Shown piece after piece: positions 14,469 to 24,274 of a stretch of DNA of 26,224 nt. The notes under the pieces are model-generated. The model ran no database searches. It saw nothing but the letters and a program-made list of their open reading frames with translations, and was not told where the DNA came from. The stretch lies in the NCBI GenBank assembly GCA_937982515.1, contig CALJMB010000019.1, positions 1 through 26,224 of the forward strand, in the 5' to 3' direction. The stretch's first letter is position 1; the number at the start of each line of letters is the position of its first letter. The stretch comes from an uncultured Balneolaceae bacterium. GTDB taxonomy: Bacteria; Bacteroidota; Rhodothermia; Balneolales; Balneolaceae. Made by a program: the position numbers and the translations under genes.

Positions 14469-15797
14469 ATGAGCACCTCCAAAGAAGATCGTTCTTTCAA
14501 ATTTGAAACTCTTCAACTCCATGCGGGCCAGGAACCGGACCCTGCCACAGGCTCCCGTGCCGTGCCCATCTACCAGACTACCTCTTTTCAGTTCGACGAT
14601 ACGGAGCATGCCGCTTCGCTGTTTGCCCTGAAGGAGTTTGGGAATATTTACACGCGGATCATGAACCCTACCACCGATGTCTTTGAAAAGCGGATGGCTG
14701 CGCTGGAAGGAGGAGCTGCAGCGGTGGCCACCAGTTCGGGAATGTCTGCACAATTCCTGGCCATAGCTGCCATCGCTCAGGCCGGCGATAATATTGTATC
14801 CACCAGCTTTCTGTATGGCGGAACGTATAACCAGTTTAAAGTGACTCTGCCCCGCCTGGGTATTAAAGTTAATTTTGTGGAAGACGATACACTGGAATCC
14901 TATGAAGCGGCTATAGACAGCAACACCAAAGCCATCTTTGTTGAATCGCTGGGAAATCCCCGAGGCAATGTTCCCGATTTTGAAGGGCTAAGTGCCATTG
15001 CACAGAAACACGGTATCCCTCTGATTGTGGATAACACATTCGGAGCGGGAGGAGCCATCTGCCAACCTATTAAATACGGAGCCAACATTGTTGTACACGC
15101 TGCCACCAAATGGATTGGCGGACATGGCACGAGTATCGGCGGTGTTATTGTCGATGCCGGTAATTTCGATTGGGGTAACGGCAACTTCCCGGTCTTTACC
15201 GAACCTTCTCCGGCCTACCACGGCCTCAAGTTCTGGGAAGTATTCGGCACGGACGGACCCTTTGGCAACATTGCGTTCGCTATCCGTACACGGGTGGAAT
15301 TGATGCGCGATATCGGAGCGGCGCCTTCTCCCTTCAACAGCTTCCTGCTGATACAAGGCCTCGAGACACTCTCTCTCCGCGCCGAGCGGCATTGCGAAAA
15401 TGCTCTGAAGCTGGCTCAATGGCTGGAAAAACAGGATATCGTCTCCTGGGTTAATTACACAGGGCTGCCCGGCCACGAGTATTATGAGCGCGCGCAAAAG
15501 TACCTGAACCCCGGCAAGTTTGGTTCTGTACTTAACTTTGGTGTAAAAGGCGGCTACGAATCGGCGCGGTCTTTCATCGACAATGTTGAACTGTCCAGCC
15601 ACCTGGCTAATGTGGGTGATGCTAAAACGCTCGTTATTCATCCGGCATCTACCACTCACCAGCAGCTTAGCGACGCCGAGCAAATCTCCAGCGGTGTTCA
15701 GGAAGATTTGATCCGGGTTTCCGTCGGCCTTGAACACATCGACGATATCATTGAAGACTTCGAAATCGCATTCGACCGGATCAAGGTAACGGCTTAA
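14469..15797 (+). CDS. metY: O-acetylhomoserine sulfhydrylase
   Basis: PLP enzyme that makes homocysteine from O-acetylhomoserine and sulfide, bypassing cystathionine. The 442 aa match the MetY length, longer than cystathionine gamma-synthase (about 390). Seen are TLQLHAGQEPDPATGSRAVP near the start, YTRIMNPTTDVFEKRMAALEGG (61-82), SSGMSAQ (89-95), the D188-N-T-F block, and the PLP lysine K214 in HAATKWIGGHG. FWEVFG and HPASTTHQQL in the second half are family-typical. The enzyme acts after MetX, encoded 251 bp downstream. The gap holds a dispersed inverted repeat, so metX may need read-through or its own promoter. Confidence 0.96.
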   Translation: MSTSKEDRSFKFETLQLHAGQEPDPATGSRAVPIYQTTSFQFDDTEHAASLFALKEFGNIYTRIMNPTTDVFEKRMAALEGGAAAVATSSGMSAQFLAIAAIAQAGDNIVSTSFLYGGTYNQFKVTLPRLGIKVNFVEDDTLESYEAAIDSNTKAIFVESLGNPRGNVPDFEGLSAIAQKHGIPLIVDNTFGAGGAICQPIKYGANIVVHAATKWIGGHGTSIGGVIVDAGNFDWGNGNFPVFTEPSPAYHGLKFWEVFGTDGPFGNIAFAIRTRVELMRDIGAAPSPFNSFLLIQGLETLSLRAERHCENALKLAQWLEKQDIVSWVNYTGLPGHEYYERAQKYLNPGKFGSVLNFGVKGGYESARSFIDNVELSSHLANVGDAKTLVIHPASTTHQQLSDAEQISSGVQEDLIRVSVGLEHIDDIIEDFEIAFDRIKVTA

Positions 15798-15838
15798 AAT
15801 TAGCTGTTGTATCGTCACCCGCCTTCTTCAAAGGCGAA

Positions 15839-15916
15839 GAATATCGAACAGCAGAACAAGGAATATTGGATAGGGGAGGTTCTACTTCACCATTCGGCAT
15901 TCCTTGTTCGATATTC
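15839..15916. repeat. Dispersed-repeat-like inverted element between metY and metX
   Basis: The right arm ATTCCTTGTTCGATATTC (15899-15916) is the reverse complement of the left arm (15839-15864), except that the left arm carries an 8-nt insertion (GCAGAACA) duplicating its neighbour. The loop is 34 nt. The flanks hold GCCTT-cttca-AAGGC (15821-15835) and CATGCTCAGCATG (about 15934-15946). The words resemble repeats I recall from Bacteroidota intergenic regions; copy number was not checked. Confidence 0.6.
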
Positions 15917-16031
15917 TGTGATCCCGGAAAGGACATGCTCAGCATGACGGTCATTAAACAAAAGAGCACTTTTCCGTTCAGTCAGTGCTGTACAAATGAA
16001 CAATACCTTAGCAGGTAACTATACATTAATC

Positions 16032-16048
16032 GTGTTTACAATTAACAC
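16032..16048 (+). repeat. Small hairpin abutting the metX start codon
   Basis: GTGTT and AACAC pair around a 7-nt loop and end at the base before the metX ATG. Another 6-bp inverted repeat, AGCACT/AGTGCT, lies at 15965-15989. Either could influence metX translation; both are short enough to be chance. Confidence 0.25.
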
Positions 16049-17095
16049 ATGAGTAACATACAATCACATACGTTCCCGCAACCTTTTATCACAGAATCCG
16101 GGGTTTCCATTCCGGAACCGACCGTGGCTTACCAGACGTGGGGAGAATTAAACAGGACCCGCGACAACGTAATACTTATATGCCATGCCCTCACAGGGAA
16201 TACGGCAGCCGATGAATGGTTTAGCGGTCTGTTCGGGCGGGGAAAGATGCTAGATCCGGAAAAGTATTTCATCATCTGTCCCAATGTCCTGGGAGGCTGC
16301 TATGGAACTACCGGCCCGACCAGCATAAATCCCGAAACCGGCCGGCCTTACCGGGCAGACTTTCCTGTCATAACCATTCGCGATATGGTGCGGATGCATC
16401 AGCGGGTGCTTGATGAGCTCGGTATCCGCAGTGTGGAACTGGTTGTAGGCGGCTCTATGGGCGGTATGCAGGCGCTTGAATTTACCATCATGGATCCACG
16501 CCCCAATATGGCCGTTCTCATGGGAATGGGCAAAGCCCACCAGCCGTGGGCCATCAGCATCAGCCACACGCAACGGCAGGCCATATACAACGACCCCAAC
16601 TGGAATGGCGGTTATTACACCGATGAACAACCCCCAGCCCGGGGATTGGCCCTGGCCCGGATGATTGCCATGAACAGCTACCGCAGCCCCGCAGACTTTG
16701 CCAAAAAGTTTGGCCGTGATCTCCAGCAGGGCAGTGATATGTTTCAGGTTGAATCGTATCTCAATTACCAGGGAGAAAAAATCGTTAATCGTTTTGATGC
16801 CGTTTCCTACATTCGCCTGACCCAGGCAATGGATTCACATAACGTGGCGCGTGGCCGGGCCGATTACGCCGATATTTTGAACAGTGTCCGCATTCCCGCT
16901 ATGGTAATGGGTATTGATTCCGACTGGCTCTATCCTGTCGATGAACAGAAAGAACTGGCTGAATTGCTGCCATTTGGTTCCTATGCCGAGATACACTCAC
17001 CCTACGGACACGATGCTTTTTTAATAGAATTTGACCAGATCCACCAACTCTACAGCTCGTTCTCCCGCCAATTCCAAAAGTCAGAAGCGGTTTAA
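16049..17095 (+). CDS. metX: Homoserine O-acetyltransferase
   Basis: Alpha/beta-hydrolase fold enzyme (348 aa) that acylates homoserine, giving the substrate of MetY. The nucleophile S136 is in VVGGSMGGMQALE. The other catalytic residues are probably D292 (GIDSDWLYP) and H321 (YGHDAF). VILICHALTGN (41-51) and NVLGGCYGTTGP (79-90) form the oxyanion and substrate region. Acetyl rather than succinyl specificity is inferred from the MetX family and the neighbouring metY. The stop is three bases from the thrA start, so the two are tightly coupled. Confidence 0.96.
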   Translation: MSNIQSHTFPQPFITESGVSIPEPTVAYQTWGELNRTRDNVILICHALTGNTAADEWFSGLFGRGKMLDPEKYFIICPNVLGGCYGTTGPTSINPETGRPYRADFPVITIRDMVRMHQRVLDELGIRSVELVVGGSMGGMQALEFTIMDPRPNMAVLMGMGKAHQPWAISISHTQRQAIYNDPNWNGGYYTDEQPPARGLALARMIAMNSYRSPADFAKKFGRDLQQGSDMFQVESYLNYQGEKIVNRFDAVSYIRLTQAMDSHNVARGRADYADILNSVRIPAMVMGIDSDWLYPVDEQKELAELLPFGSYAEIHSPYGHDAFLIEFDQIHQLYSSFSRQFQKSEAV

Positions 17096-17098
17096 CCT

Positions 17099-19507
17099 AT
17101 GTCTAATATACATGTTCTGAAGTTTGGAGGGACCTCCCTCCGGGATCATTTGTTTATACTACAGGCCGTTGAAGTTGTGCGCAGCCGCATGGACTCCGCT
17201 CAACCCGTTGTTGTAGTATCTGCCATTGGAGGGGTTACCGACCAGCTTGTGGAATTGACAAATGTGCCAGACGATAAACCTGCCCTGGCCCGGCAACAGA
17301 TTGACGGGATAAGGAAGATACACTTTGACGTGTTACACCGCGTGACCGGAAATACCGGCAAGGAAAACAACCTGTATCTCGAGGAGCTGTTTGATGAACT
17401 GACCCGGGTCTGCTTTGATGAAAAGCTAAAAAAAGAACATACGGAAAAATGGAACGATCACATTCTTTCATTTGGTGAGCGAGCTTCCGCGCATATTTTC
17501 GCTTCCGCTCTTTGTTACCACAAAGTAAAGGCACGGGCCTTGGATGCTCATCATTTCATCAAAACCGATGCAGCTTTTGGCGAAGCAAACGTCATCCCCG
17601 GCCTTACCCGCAAGCTGATTGCCGATACCTTGCACGCTCTTCAGGAAGTAGCCGTTATCACCGGCTTTATCGGCTCTACGGAGCAGGGAGAAATCACCAC
17701 GCTGGGGCGATCCGGATCAGACTATACCGCGGGACTTATCGCAGAGGCTCTTCAAGCCGGCCATCTGGAGATATGGACCGATGTAGACGGTGTGCTCACG
17801 GCCGATCCCAAAATCGTACCTACCGCCTGCCACATCGACTATCTGAGCTATGAAGACATTTCCGAGCTGGCCGCACACGGCGCCAAGGTCATTCATCCCA
17901 AAACCATCCGTCCGATCCGGCATACCGGTACTTCCGTACAGGTACGAAACAGCTACAACCCCGCGCATCCGGGCACGCTTATTAACCGTTCCTTCAGGTC
18001 TAACGGAGCCTTTCGCTCTGTCACCGTTACAGGGCCATTTACTTACTTTGAGATCGACGCTCCTGATGCCCATAAATTGAACCGCCTTATAGAAAAAGAA
18101 CTGGAACGGGCGGCCGACTCTGAAGGCTACGGTTATATCAGAACATCACGCTATGAACCTGCTCAGTTTTTGATCAGAAGCGCGCTCTTTGAACGTATAG
18201 AGCCGTTAGTGCATACCTGGGTTGAGCAGGAAGCATCCGGGCAACCGGAACTAAAGCGGAATTTATACAAAGTAAAAAAGTTTACCAACCGTCTTAATAA
18301 GAGTGATCTCCCGGCCGTAAACATACTTAATATACTCAACCGGAAGAACATCAGGCCCCTGCGCATACACCGGGAATACAACCAGCGCTACGTCTCCCTC
18401 TTGCTACCCAAAGAGCAAGCCTACACCGTAGCCCGGCTCATCAATGATTATCTGATTGACGGGCGGACAACGGTTGATCTGTTCATTGCAGGGAAAGGGG
18501 CGGTAGGCGGTACGTTGCTGAACCTGATTGACGACCTTAACCCGGATGATGTCCGCTTAAGGGTGATCGGGGTTTGTGACAGTAAAAGCGTTAACTGGAA
18601 TGCCGGCGGCATCGACATTCACAATGTGGATAAACTGCCGGAAGGGCAGGCAACCGACTGGCCGGCCATCGTACAGGAACTGACGGCCCCCCACCGGCAC
18701 AACACCATATTTGTGGATGCAACCGGCAGCGCGGAAGTGGCCCGGCTTTACCCCTCTCTGCTGCAGGCAGGTATTCATATAGCCACCCCCAGCAAGCTGG
18801 CCAACACTTTTGAACAGTCCTTTTATGATTCCATACACGCCATAGCGCGTGCCACCCATACCCGGTACAGGTACGAAACCACCGTAGGGGCCGGTTTGCC
18901 GGTGCTATCCACCATTTCCGATTTAATAGACAGCGGAGACGAAATCACCGGGATCTCAGGGGTTCTGTCAGGTACTATGACTTACCTGTTTGGCGAACTT
19001 GAAAAAGGCGTTCCTTTTAGCGAAGCGGTAGTCAAAGCGCGCGACCTGGGTTATGCCGAACCCGATCCGCGCGACGATCTTTCCGGAGAGGATGTGGCCC
19101 GCAAATTCCTGACATTGGCCAGAACCATCGGCCTGAAGATAGAGCGCAGTCAGCTGAACGTGGAGTCGCTTATACCGGAAAAGCTCAAACAGGTCGGCCA
19201 GGAAACATTTATTCATCGCCTGCCGGAAGCGGATGACTATTGGAGAGACAAAATTAACCAGGCTAATAAAAAGGGAAAAACACTGCGCTACACAGGAAGG
19301 CTTACCGGCGGAACCATCGAAATCGGTGTTCAGGAGACAGACATAAATTCGCCTTTGGGACAATTAAGAGGCACCGACAATATACTCCGCATATCCACGA
19401 ACAGATATCGCCAATCGCCCATCATCATTCAGGGCCCCGGGGCCGGGAAGGAAGTAACGGCCGCAGGCTTACTATCGGACATCCTGAAAATTTCTAAAGA
19501 AATTTAA
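17099..19507 (+). CDS. thrA: Bifunctional aspartokinase / homoserine dehydrogenase
   Basis: Catalyses the first and third steps from aspartate to homoserine; aspartate-semialdehyde dehydrogenase (step two) is not in the window. The 802 aa comprise an aspartokinase domain (1-about 300; KFGGTS at 8-13, GFIGSTEQGEITTLGRSGSD at 189-208, WTDVDGVLTADP at 226-237), a regulatory linker (about 305-455), and a homoserine dehydrogenase domain (about 460-802). The last shows AGKGAVGG (464-471) for NAD(P), SGVLSGTMTYL and GYAEPDPRDDLSG. The linker aligns poorly by eye with the ACT repeats of E. coli ThrA, so feedback control may differ. Being in the SAM-riboswitch operon next to metX suggests it is the methionine-branch enzyme, like MetL. 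Confidence 0.95.
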   Translation: MSNIHVLKFGGTSLRDHLFILQAVEVVRSRMDSAQPVVVVSAIGGVTDQLVELTNVPDDKPALARQQIDGIRKIHFDVLHRVTGNTGKENNLYLEELFDELTRVCFDEKLKKEHTEKWNDHILSFGERASAHIFASALCYHKVKARALDAHHFIKTDAAFGEANVIPGLTRKLIADTLHALQEVAVITGFIGSTEQGEITTLGRSGSDYTAGLIAEALQAGHLEIWTDVDGVLTADPKIVPTACHIDYLSYEDISELAAHGAKVIHPKTIRPIRHTGTSVQVRNSYNPAHPGTLINRSFRSNGAFRSVTVTGPFTYFEIDAPDAHKLNRLIEKELERAADSEGYGYIRTSRYEPAQFLIRSALFERIEPLVHTWVEQEASGQPELKRNLYKVKKFTNRLNKSDLPAVNILNILNRKNIRPLRIHREYNQRYVSLLLPKEQAYTVARLINDYLIDGRTTVDLFIAGKGAVGGTLLNLIDDLNPDDVRLRVIGVCDSKSVNWNAGGIDIHNVDKLPEGQATDWPAIVQELTAPHRHNTIFVDATGSAEVARLYPSLLQAGIHIATPSKLANTFEQSFYDSIHAIARATHTRYRYETTVGAGLPVLSTISDLIDSGDEITGISGVLSGTMTYLFGELEKGVPFSEAVVKARDLGYAEPDPRDDLSGEDVARKFLTLARTIGLKIERSQLNVESLIPEKLKQVGQETFIHRLPEADDYWRDKINQANKKGKTLRYTGRLTGGTIEIGVQETDINSPLGQLRGTDNILRISTNRYRQSPIIIQGPGAGKEVTAAGLLSDILKISKEI

Positions 19508-19669
19508 GTTTTTATATTAATTACTACTAATAATTTGTTAAATTAAGCCGCTTTCCATGAAAGACATCATGTAAGTATCTTTTTTATCTTATTTAATTAG
19601 GCTTCTTCGTGGTGGATAGCATGAAAGTTGACAAAATTAAAAAGATAACAATAGTAACATACGTGTTAA

Positions 19670-22600
19670 ATGACTACAGCCGGGACTGAAACACAACAGG
19701 AGCAAGGTTTGTACAACCCCCGCCATGAGCATGATGCCTGCGGGATGGGATTCGTAGTAAACATCAAGGGAAAACAGTCCAACAAAATTATCAACCAGGC
19801 GCTGACCGTACTCCACAACCTGGATCACCGGGGCGCCACCGGCAGTGAATCCAACACCGGAGACGGCGCCGGTATTCTTATTCAGATTCCCCACAAATTC
19901 CTGCAGCATTCCTGCGAAGGCATAGGAATTGACCTTCCCGAGCGGGGCAGGTACGGAGTAGGAATGATCTTTTTACCGGGCCAGCGTGAAGACCGCCTGC
20001 CATGTGAGAAAATTGCAGAAGAGATTGTAGAAGAAGAAGGGCAGAAAGTTCTGGGCTGGAGAAAAGTTCCCACCAATAACTTCTACCTCGGTAAAACGGC
20101 CAAGTTATCCGAGCCGTCCGTACGGCAAATAATCATCGGCCGGAGCGAAGACATCACAGACGAGCTGGCATTTGAGCGAAAGCTCTACATTATCCGGCGC
20201 CGTATCACCCGTACGATTGAAGAGAGCAACCTGAAGAACAAGGACTTCTTCTATATCAACAGCTTGTCATCGCGAACCATCATTTACAAAGGGATGCTCA
20301 CCCCCAGGCAGCTCAAAGAGTTCTATCCCGACCTGTGTGATCCGCTCATGGAATCGGCGCTGGCCCTGATCCATTCCCGGTTCAGTACCAATACCTTTCC
20401 CAGCTGGAAGCTCGCCCATCCGTACCGCTATCTTATCCATAACGGAGAGATCAACACGCTGCGGGGCAACGAAAACTGGATGCGCGCCCGGGAAGCAAGC
20501 CTGGCTTCGGATCTGTTCGGCGATGAGCTGGAAAAGGTGCTTCCGGTTATAGAAGAAGACGGCAGCGACTCCGGAAAGTTTGACAATTGCCTGGAGTTTT
20601 TAACGCTGAGCGGCCGCTCTCTGCCCCACGCCATGATGATGATGATTCCGGAACCGTGGGAACGGCACGAGAGTATGGACGAAGACCGGAAAGCCTTCTA
20701 CGAATACCACAGCTGCCTGATGGAACCGTGGGACGGCCCCGCTTCTATAGGTTTTACCGATGGCAAGATGGTCGGCGCCACGCTAGACCGTAACGGGCTG
20801 CGCCCTTCCCGGTACTATGTAACGACCGATGATATGGTGGTACTGGCTTCTGAGGTGGGGGTGCTCGACATTCCGCCCGAACAAATACTGCACAAAAACC
20901 GCCTGCAGCCCGGACGAATGCTGCTCATAGATACGGAGGAAGGGCGAATTATAAGCGATGAGGAGATCAAGCGTAAGGTGGCCACAGAACATCCCTACAG
21001 GGAATGGCTGGATAATAACCTGGTGAGCTTTGACGATGTTCCGGACACCCCCGATCAAAAGTTCACGCTTACGCACGAGGAGGTGGTTCAGCGGCAAAAA
21101 GTATTTGGCTATACCTATGAGGATCTGAATATCAACGTAGGCCCGATGGCGGAGAATATGCTCCAGCCGATAGGCGCGATGGGTAATGACGCCCCGATGG
21201 CGGTACTTTCCAACCAGCCGCAGCTGCTTTATAACTATTTCAAGCAACTGTTTGCCCAGGTAACCAATCCCCCCATCGATCCTATCCGCGAAGAGTTGAT
21301 CACATCCACCGAGACGATGCTGGGCACCCAGCTAAACATCCTCGACCCGAAGCCTGAGAACTGCCGGCAGATTCGTATGAGATTGCCCCTGCTCCGGAAC
21401 GAGGAGCTCAGGAGGCTGCGCAACATCAAGCTGCCCGGTTTTAAAACCCAAACCCTGCCTATTCTTTTCGAGGTGTCTAAAGGCGGAAAAGGCCTGGAGA
21501 AAGCACTGGATGAACTGTTTGCAGCGGCAGACAAAGCCATTGAGAAGGGCGCGAATATACTGATCCTCTCTGACAGGGACTTTAGCCGGGAAAAAGCGCC
21601 CATCCCGGCATTGCTGGCTGTGGCCGGCCTCCATCACCATCTCATCCGCTCGGGCAACCGAACCAAAGTGGGCATTGCCCTGGAGTCTGGGGAGCCCCGC
21701 GAAACACACCACTTTTGCCTGCTCCTGGGCTACGGTGTAGAGGCCGTCAACCCGTACATGGCTTATGAAACCCTGCATGACCTGACCCGGGAGGGCGTAC
21801 TGAATATCGATTATGAACAAGCGGTGAAAGGCTATAACAAAGCCGTGGTAAAAGGCATTGTTAAAGTGATGTCTAAGATGGGAATTTCTACCATTAAATC
21901 GTACCGCGGCGCGCAGATCTTCGAAGCGATCGGAATCAGCCGGGAGGTTATCGATACATACTTTACCTGGACCGACTCCCGTATCGGCGGTATCGGCCTC
22001 GATGTCATCGCCAAAGAAGTGGAAATGCGGCATCGCAAAGCGTTCCCGGAATTGCAGCTTAACGGACACATACTGGATGAAGGCGGGCAGTACAAGTGGC
22101 GCAAAGACGGCGAATACCACATGTACAATCCCAAGACCGTCCATACCCTCCAGCTTGCCACCAAAACGGGCGATTACGAGCTGTATAAAGAATACGCGCG
22201 GCTGGTCGACGAACAGGACGAAACGCCTGCCGCGCTCCGCCATCTGCTTGAATTCGATCTGGGAAACGACCCCGTCCCCATAGATGAGGTTGAATCGGTT
22301 GAAGCTATTTGCAGACGGTTTAAAACCGGAGCTATGTCTTACGGATCCATTAGCCAGGAGACGCATGAGGCGTTGGCTATAGCTATGAACCGAATCGGTG
22401 GTAAGAGCAACACGGGTGAAGGCGGCGAGGATCCGTCCCGGTATACCCAAGAACCCAATGGCGACTCCCGGAACAGCTCCATTAAACAGGTGGCCTCCGG
22501 GCGCTTCGGCGTTACAAGCGAATACCTTGTACAGGGTGACGAGATCCAGATCAAGATGGCTCAGGGGGCCAAGCCGGGCGAGGGTGGTGAACTTCCCGGG

Positions 22601-24274
22601 CGCAAGGTGTATCCGTGGATTGCCAAGGTCCGGTTGTCCACACCCGGCGTGGGCCTGATATCTCCCCCGCCTCACCATGATATTTATTCCATTGAAGACC
22701 TTGCCCAGCTTATCCACGATCTGAAGAATGCCAACAAACGCGCGCGCATCAACGTGAAGCTGGTCTCTGAAGTAGGGGTAGGGACTATTGCAGCCGGAGT
22801 GGCGAAAGGGCACGCCGATGTCATCCTGATCAGCGGCCACGACGGCGGCACGGGCGCGTCGCCTCAGACCAGCATCAAACACGCCGGGCTTCCCTGGGAG
22901 ATCGGCCTGGCCGAGACGCATCAGACTCTGGTACTGAATAATCTGCGCAGCCGGGTTGTGCTGGAGACCGACGGGCAGATAAAAACAGGGCGAGACGTTG
23001 CCATCGCCGCGCTGCTCGGTGCCGAAGAGTACGGTTTTGGAACCAGCGCGCTCATCACCCTTGGCTGCATCATGATGCGCGTGTGCCATCTGGATACCTG
23101 TCCGGTGGGTATCGCCACCCAAAATCCCGAGCTGCGGCACAAGTTTACGGGCGACCCGCAGTATGTAGTCAATTTCATGAAGTTCATCGCTCAGGATCTG
23201 CGGGAAATCATGGCGCGGCTCGGCTTCCGCACCATCGATGAAATGGTAGGCCGGGCAGACAGGCTGAAACAGCGCGCCGACATCAGCCACTGGAAAGGCA
23301 GATACCTGGACCTCTCACCCATTCTTCATAAGCCCCGGACAGACGATAGCGTGGGCATCCGCAAGCTCATTGAGCAAGACCACGGGCTGGAAAATACCCT
23401 GGATGTGCAAACATTGATGGATATCTGTGAACCGGCGTTTTCCGAGAAGAAACCGGTAAAAGCAAAATTGCCGATCCGAAATACCGACAGGGTGGTGGGC
23501 ACCATCATAGGCAGTAAGCTAACCCGCAAGTTTGGCTCACAGGGCTTGCCGGAAGATACCATCCACCTGAAGTTCAGGGGCTCTGCCGGGCAAAGTTTCG
23601 GAGCGTTTGTCCCCCGGGGAATAACCCTGGAGCTTGAAGGCGATGCCAATGACTACTTCGGCAAAGGCTTGTCGGGTGGAAAGCTGGTTCTGTATCCGCC
23701 CAAAGGCTCCCTGTTCGATCCCTGGGATAACATCATCGTCGGTAACGTCTCGTTCTACGGGGCAACGAGCGGCGAAGCCTACATCAGCGGAATGGCGGGC
23801 GAGCGATTTTGTGTGAGAAACAGCGGCATTCAGGCCGTAGTTGAAGCTGTGGGCGATCACGCTTGTGAGTATATGACGGGGGGACGCGTTGTTGTTCTCG
23901 GCCCTACCGGCCGGAACTTTGGCGCCGGGATGTCTGGCGGCATAGCCTATGTGCTGGATGAGAAAGGCGCTTTTGCCGGCAACTGCAACCCGGACATGGT
24001 ACTTCTGGAACATCTGGAAGACGATGATGAAATCAAGGAAGTCAAAGAAATGATCCGCCGCCACGGAGAGTATACCGACAGCGGGCGGGCCTGGAAAGTG
24101 CTGGCGAAATGGGACGAAATGGTCCACAAGTTTGTAAAAGTAATGCCAAAAGATTACAAACGAATGCAGGATGCCATCAACCGTTCGAAAAGCAATGGGC
24201 TCAGCGGGGATGAGGCCGTTATGGAAGCCTTCATTCAAAACAAAGAAGACAAAGCCCGTGCCGCCGGTAACTAG
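19670..24274 (+). CDS. gltB: Glutamate synthase large subunit (NADPH-GOGAT alpha)
   Basis: Converts glutamine plus 2-oxoglutarate into two glutamates. The 1534 aa equal the family length. Domains in order are a class II amidotransferase with nucleophile C24 (HDACGMGFV) after a 23-residue propeptide, RGATGSESNTGDGAGI, a central domain, an FMN domain (GAMSYGSISQETHEALA near 890, GHDGGTGASP near 1055), and a 3Fe-4S site C1133-x5-C1139-x4-C1144 in CIMMRVCHLDTCPVG. A C-terminal GxGxG beta-helix (about 1270-1500) has GAFVPRG and GGRVVVLG. The upstream 162-bp gap has TTGACA at 19628 but no convincing -10 element. The adenine-rich leader lacks a clear Shine-Dalgarno sequence. Confidence 0.98.
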   Translation: MTTAGTETQQEQGLYNPRHEHDACGMGFVVNIKGKQSNKIINQALTVLHNLDHRGATGSESNTGDGAGILIQIPHKFLQHSCEGIGIDLPERGRYGVGMIFLPGQREDRLPCEKIAEEIVEEEGQKVLGWRKVPTNNFYLGKTAKLSEPSVRQIIIGRSEDITDELAFERKLYIIRRRITRTIEESNLKNKDFFYINSLSSRTIIYKGMLTPRQLKEFYPDLCDPLMESALALIHSRFSTNTFPSWKLAHPYRYLIHNGEINTLRGNENWMRAREASLASDLFGDELEKVLPVIEEDGSDSGKFDNCLEFLTLSGRSLPHAMMMMIPEPWERHESMDEDRKAFYEYHSCLMEPWDGPASIGFTDGKMVGATLDRNGLRPSRYYVTTDDMVVLASEVGVLDIPPEQILHKNRLQPGRMLLIDTEEGRIISDEEIKRKVATEHPYREWLDNNLVSFDDVPDTPDQKFTLTHEEVVQRQKVFGYTYEDLNINVGPMAENMLQPIGAMGNDAPMAVLSNQPQLLYNYFKQLFAQVTNPPIDPIREELITSTETMLGTQLNILDPKPENCRQIRMRLPLLRNEELRRLRNIKLPGFKTQTLPILFEVSKGGKGLEKALDELFAAADKAIEKGANILILSDRDFSREKAPIPALLAVAGLHHHLIRSGNRTKVGIALESGEPRETHHFCLLLGYGVEAVNPYMAYETLHDLTREGVLNIDYEQAVKGYNKAVVKGIVKVMSKMGISTIKSYRGAQIFEAIGISREVIDTYFTWTDSRIGGIGLDVIAKEVEMRHRKAFPELQLNGHILDEGGQYKWRKDGEYHMYNPKTVHTLQLATKTGDYELYKEYARLVDEQDETPAALRHLLEFDLGNDPVPIDEVESVEAICRRFKTGAMSYGSISQETHEALAIAMNRIGGKSNTGEGGEDPSRYTQEPNGDSRNSSIKQVASGRFGVTSEYLVQGDEIQIKMAQGAKPGEGGELPGRKVYPWIAKVRLSTPGVGLISPPPHHDIYSIEDLAQLIHDLKNANKRARINVKLVSEVGVGTIAAGVAKGHADVILISGHDGGTGASPQTSIKHAGLPWEIGLAETHQTLVLNNLRSRVVLETDGQIKTGRDVAIAALLGAEEYGFGTSALITLGCIMMRVCHLDTCPVGIATQNPELRHKFTGDPQYVVNFMKFIAQDLREIMARLGFRTIDEMVGRADRLKQRADISHWKGRYLDLSPILHKPRTDDSVGIRKLIEQDHGLENTLDVQTLMDICEPAFSEKKPVKAKLPIRNTDRVVGTIIGSKLTRKFGSQGLPEDTIHLKFRGSAGQSFGAFVPRGITLELEGDANDYFGKGLSGGKLVLYPPKGSLFDPWDNIIVGNVSFYGATSGEAYISGMAGERFCVRNSGIQAVVEAVGDHACEYMTGGRVVVLGPTGRNFGAGMSGGIAYVLDEKGAFAGNCNPDMVLLEHLEDDDEIKEVKEMIRRHGEYTDSGRAWKVLAKWDEMVHKFVKVMPKDYKRMQDAINRSKSNGLSGDEAVMEAFIQNKEDKARAAGN

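Noticed and set aside
14988..15818. A 276-codon open frame antisense to metY
   Set aside because: It is an antisense shadow of a clearly conserved PLP enzyme and lacks any motif.
19508..19669. A classical promoter before gltB (TTGACA at 19628)
   Set aside because: There is no good -10 element at the right spacing, and a Bacteroidota -7 box was not clear.
21332..23290. A 652-codon open frame antisense to gltB
   Set aside because: It is the mirror of a highly conserved gene in high-GC codon positions; its translation has no recognisable domain.
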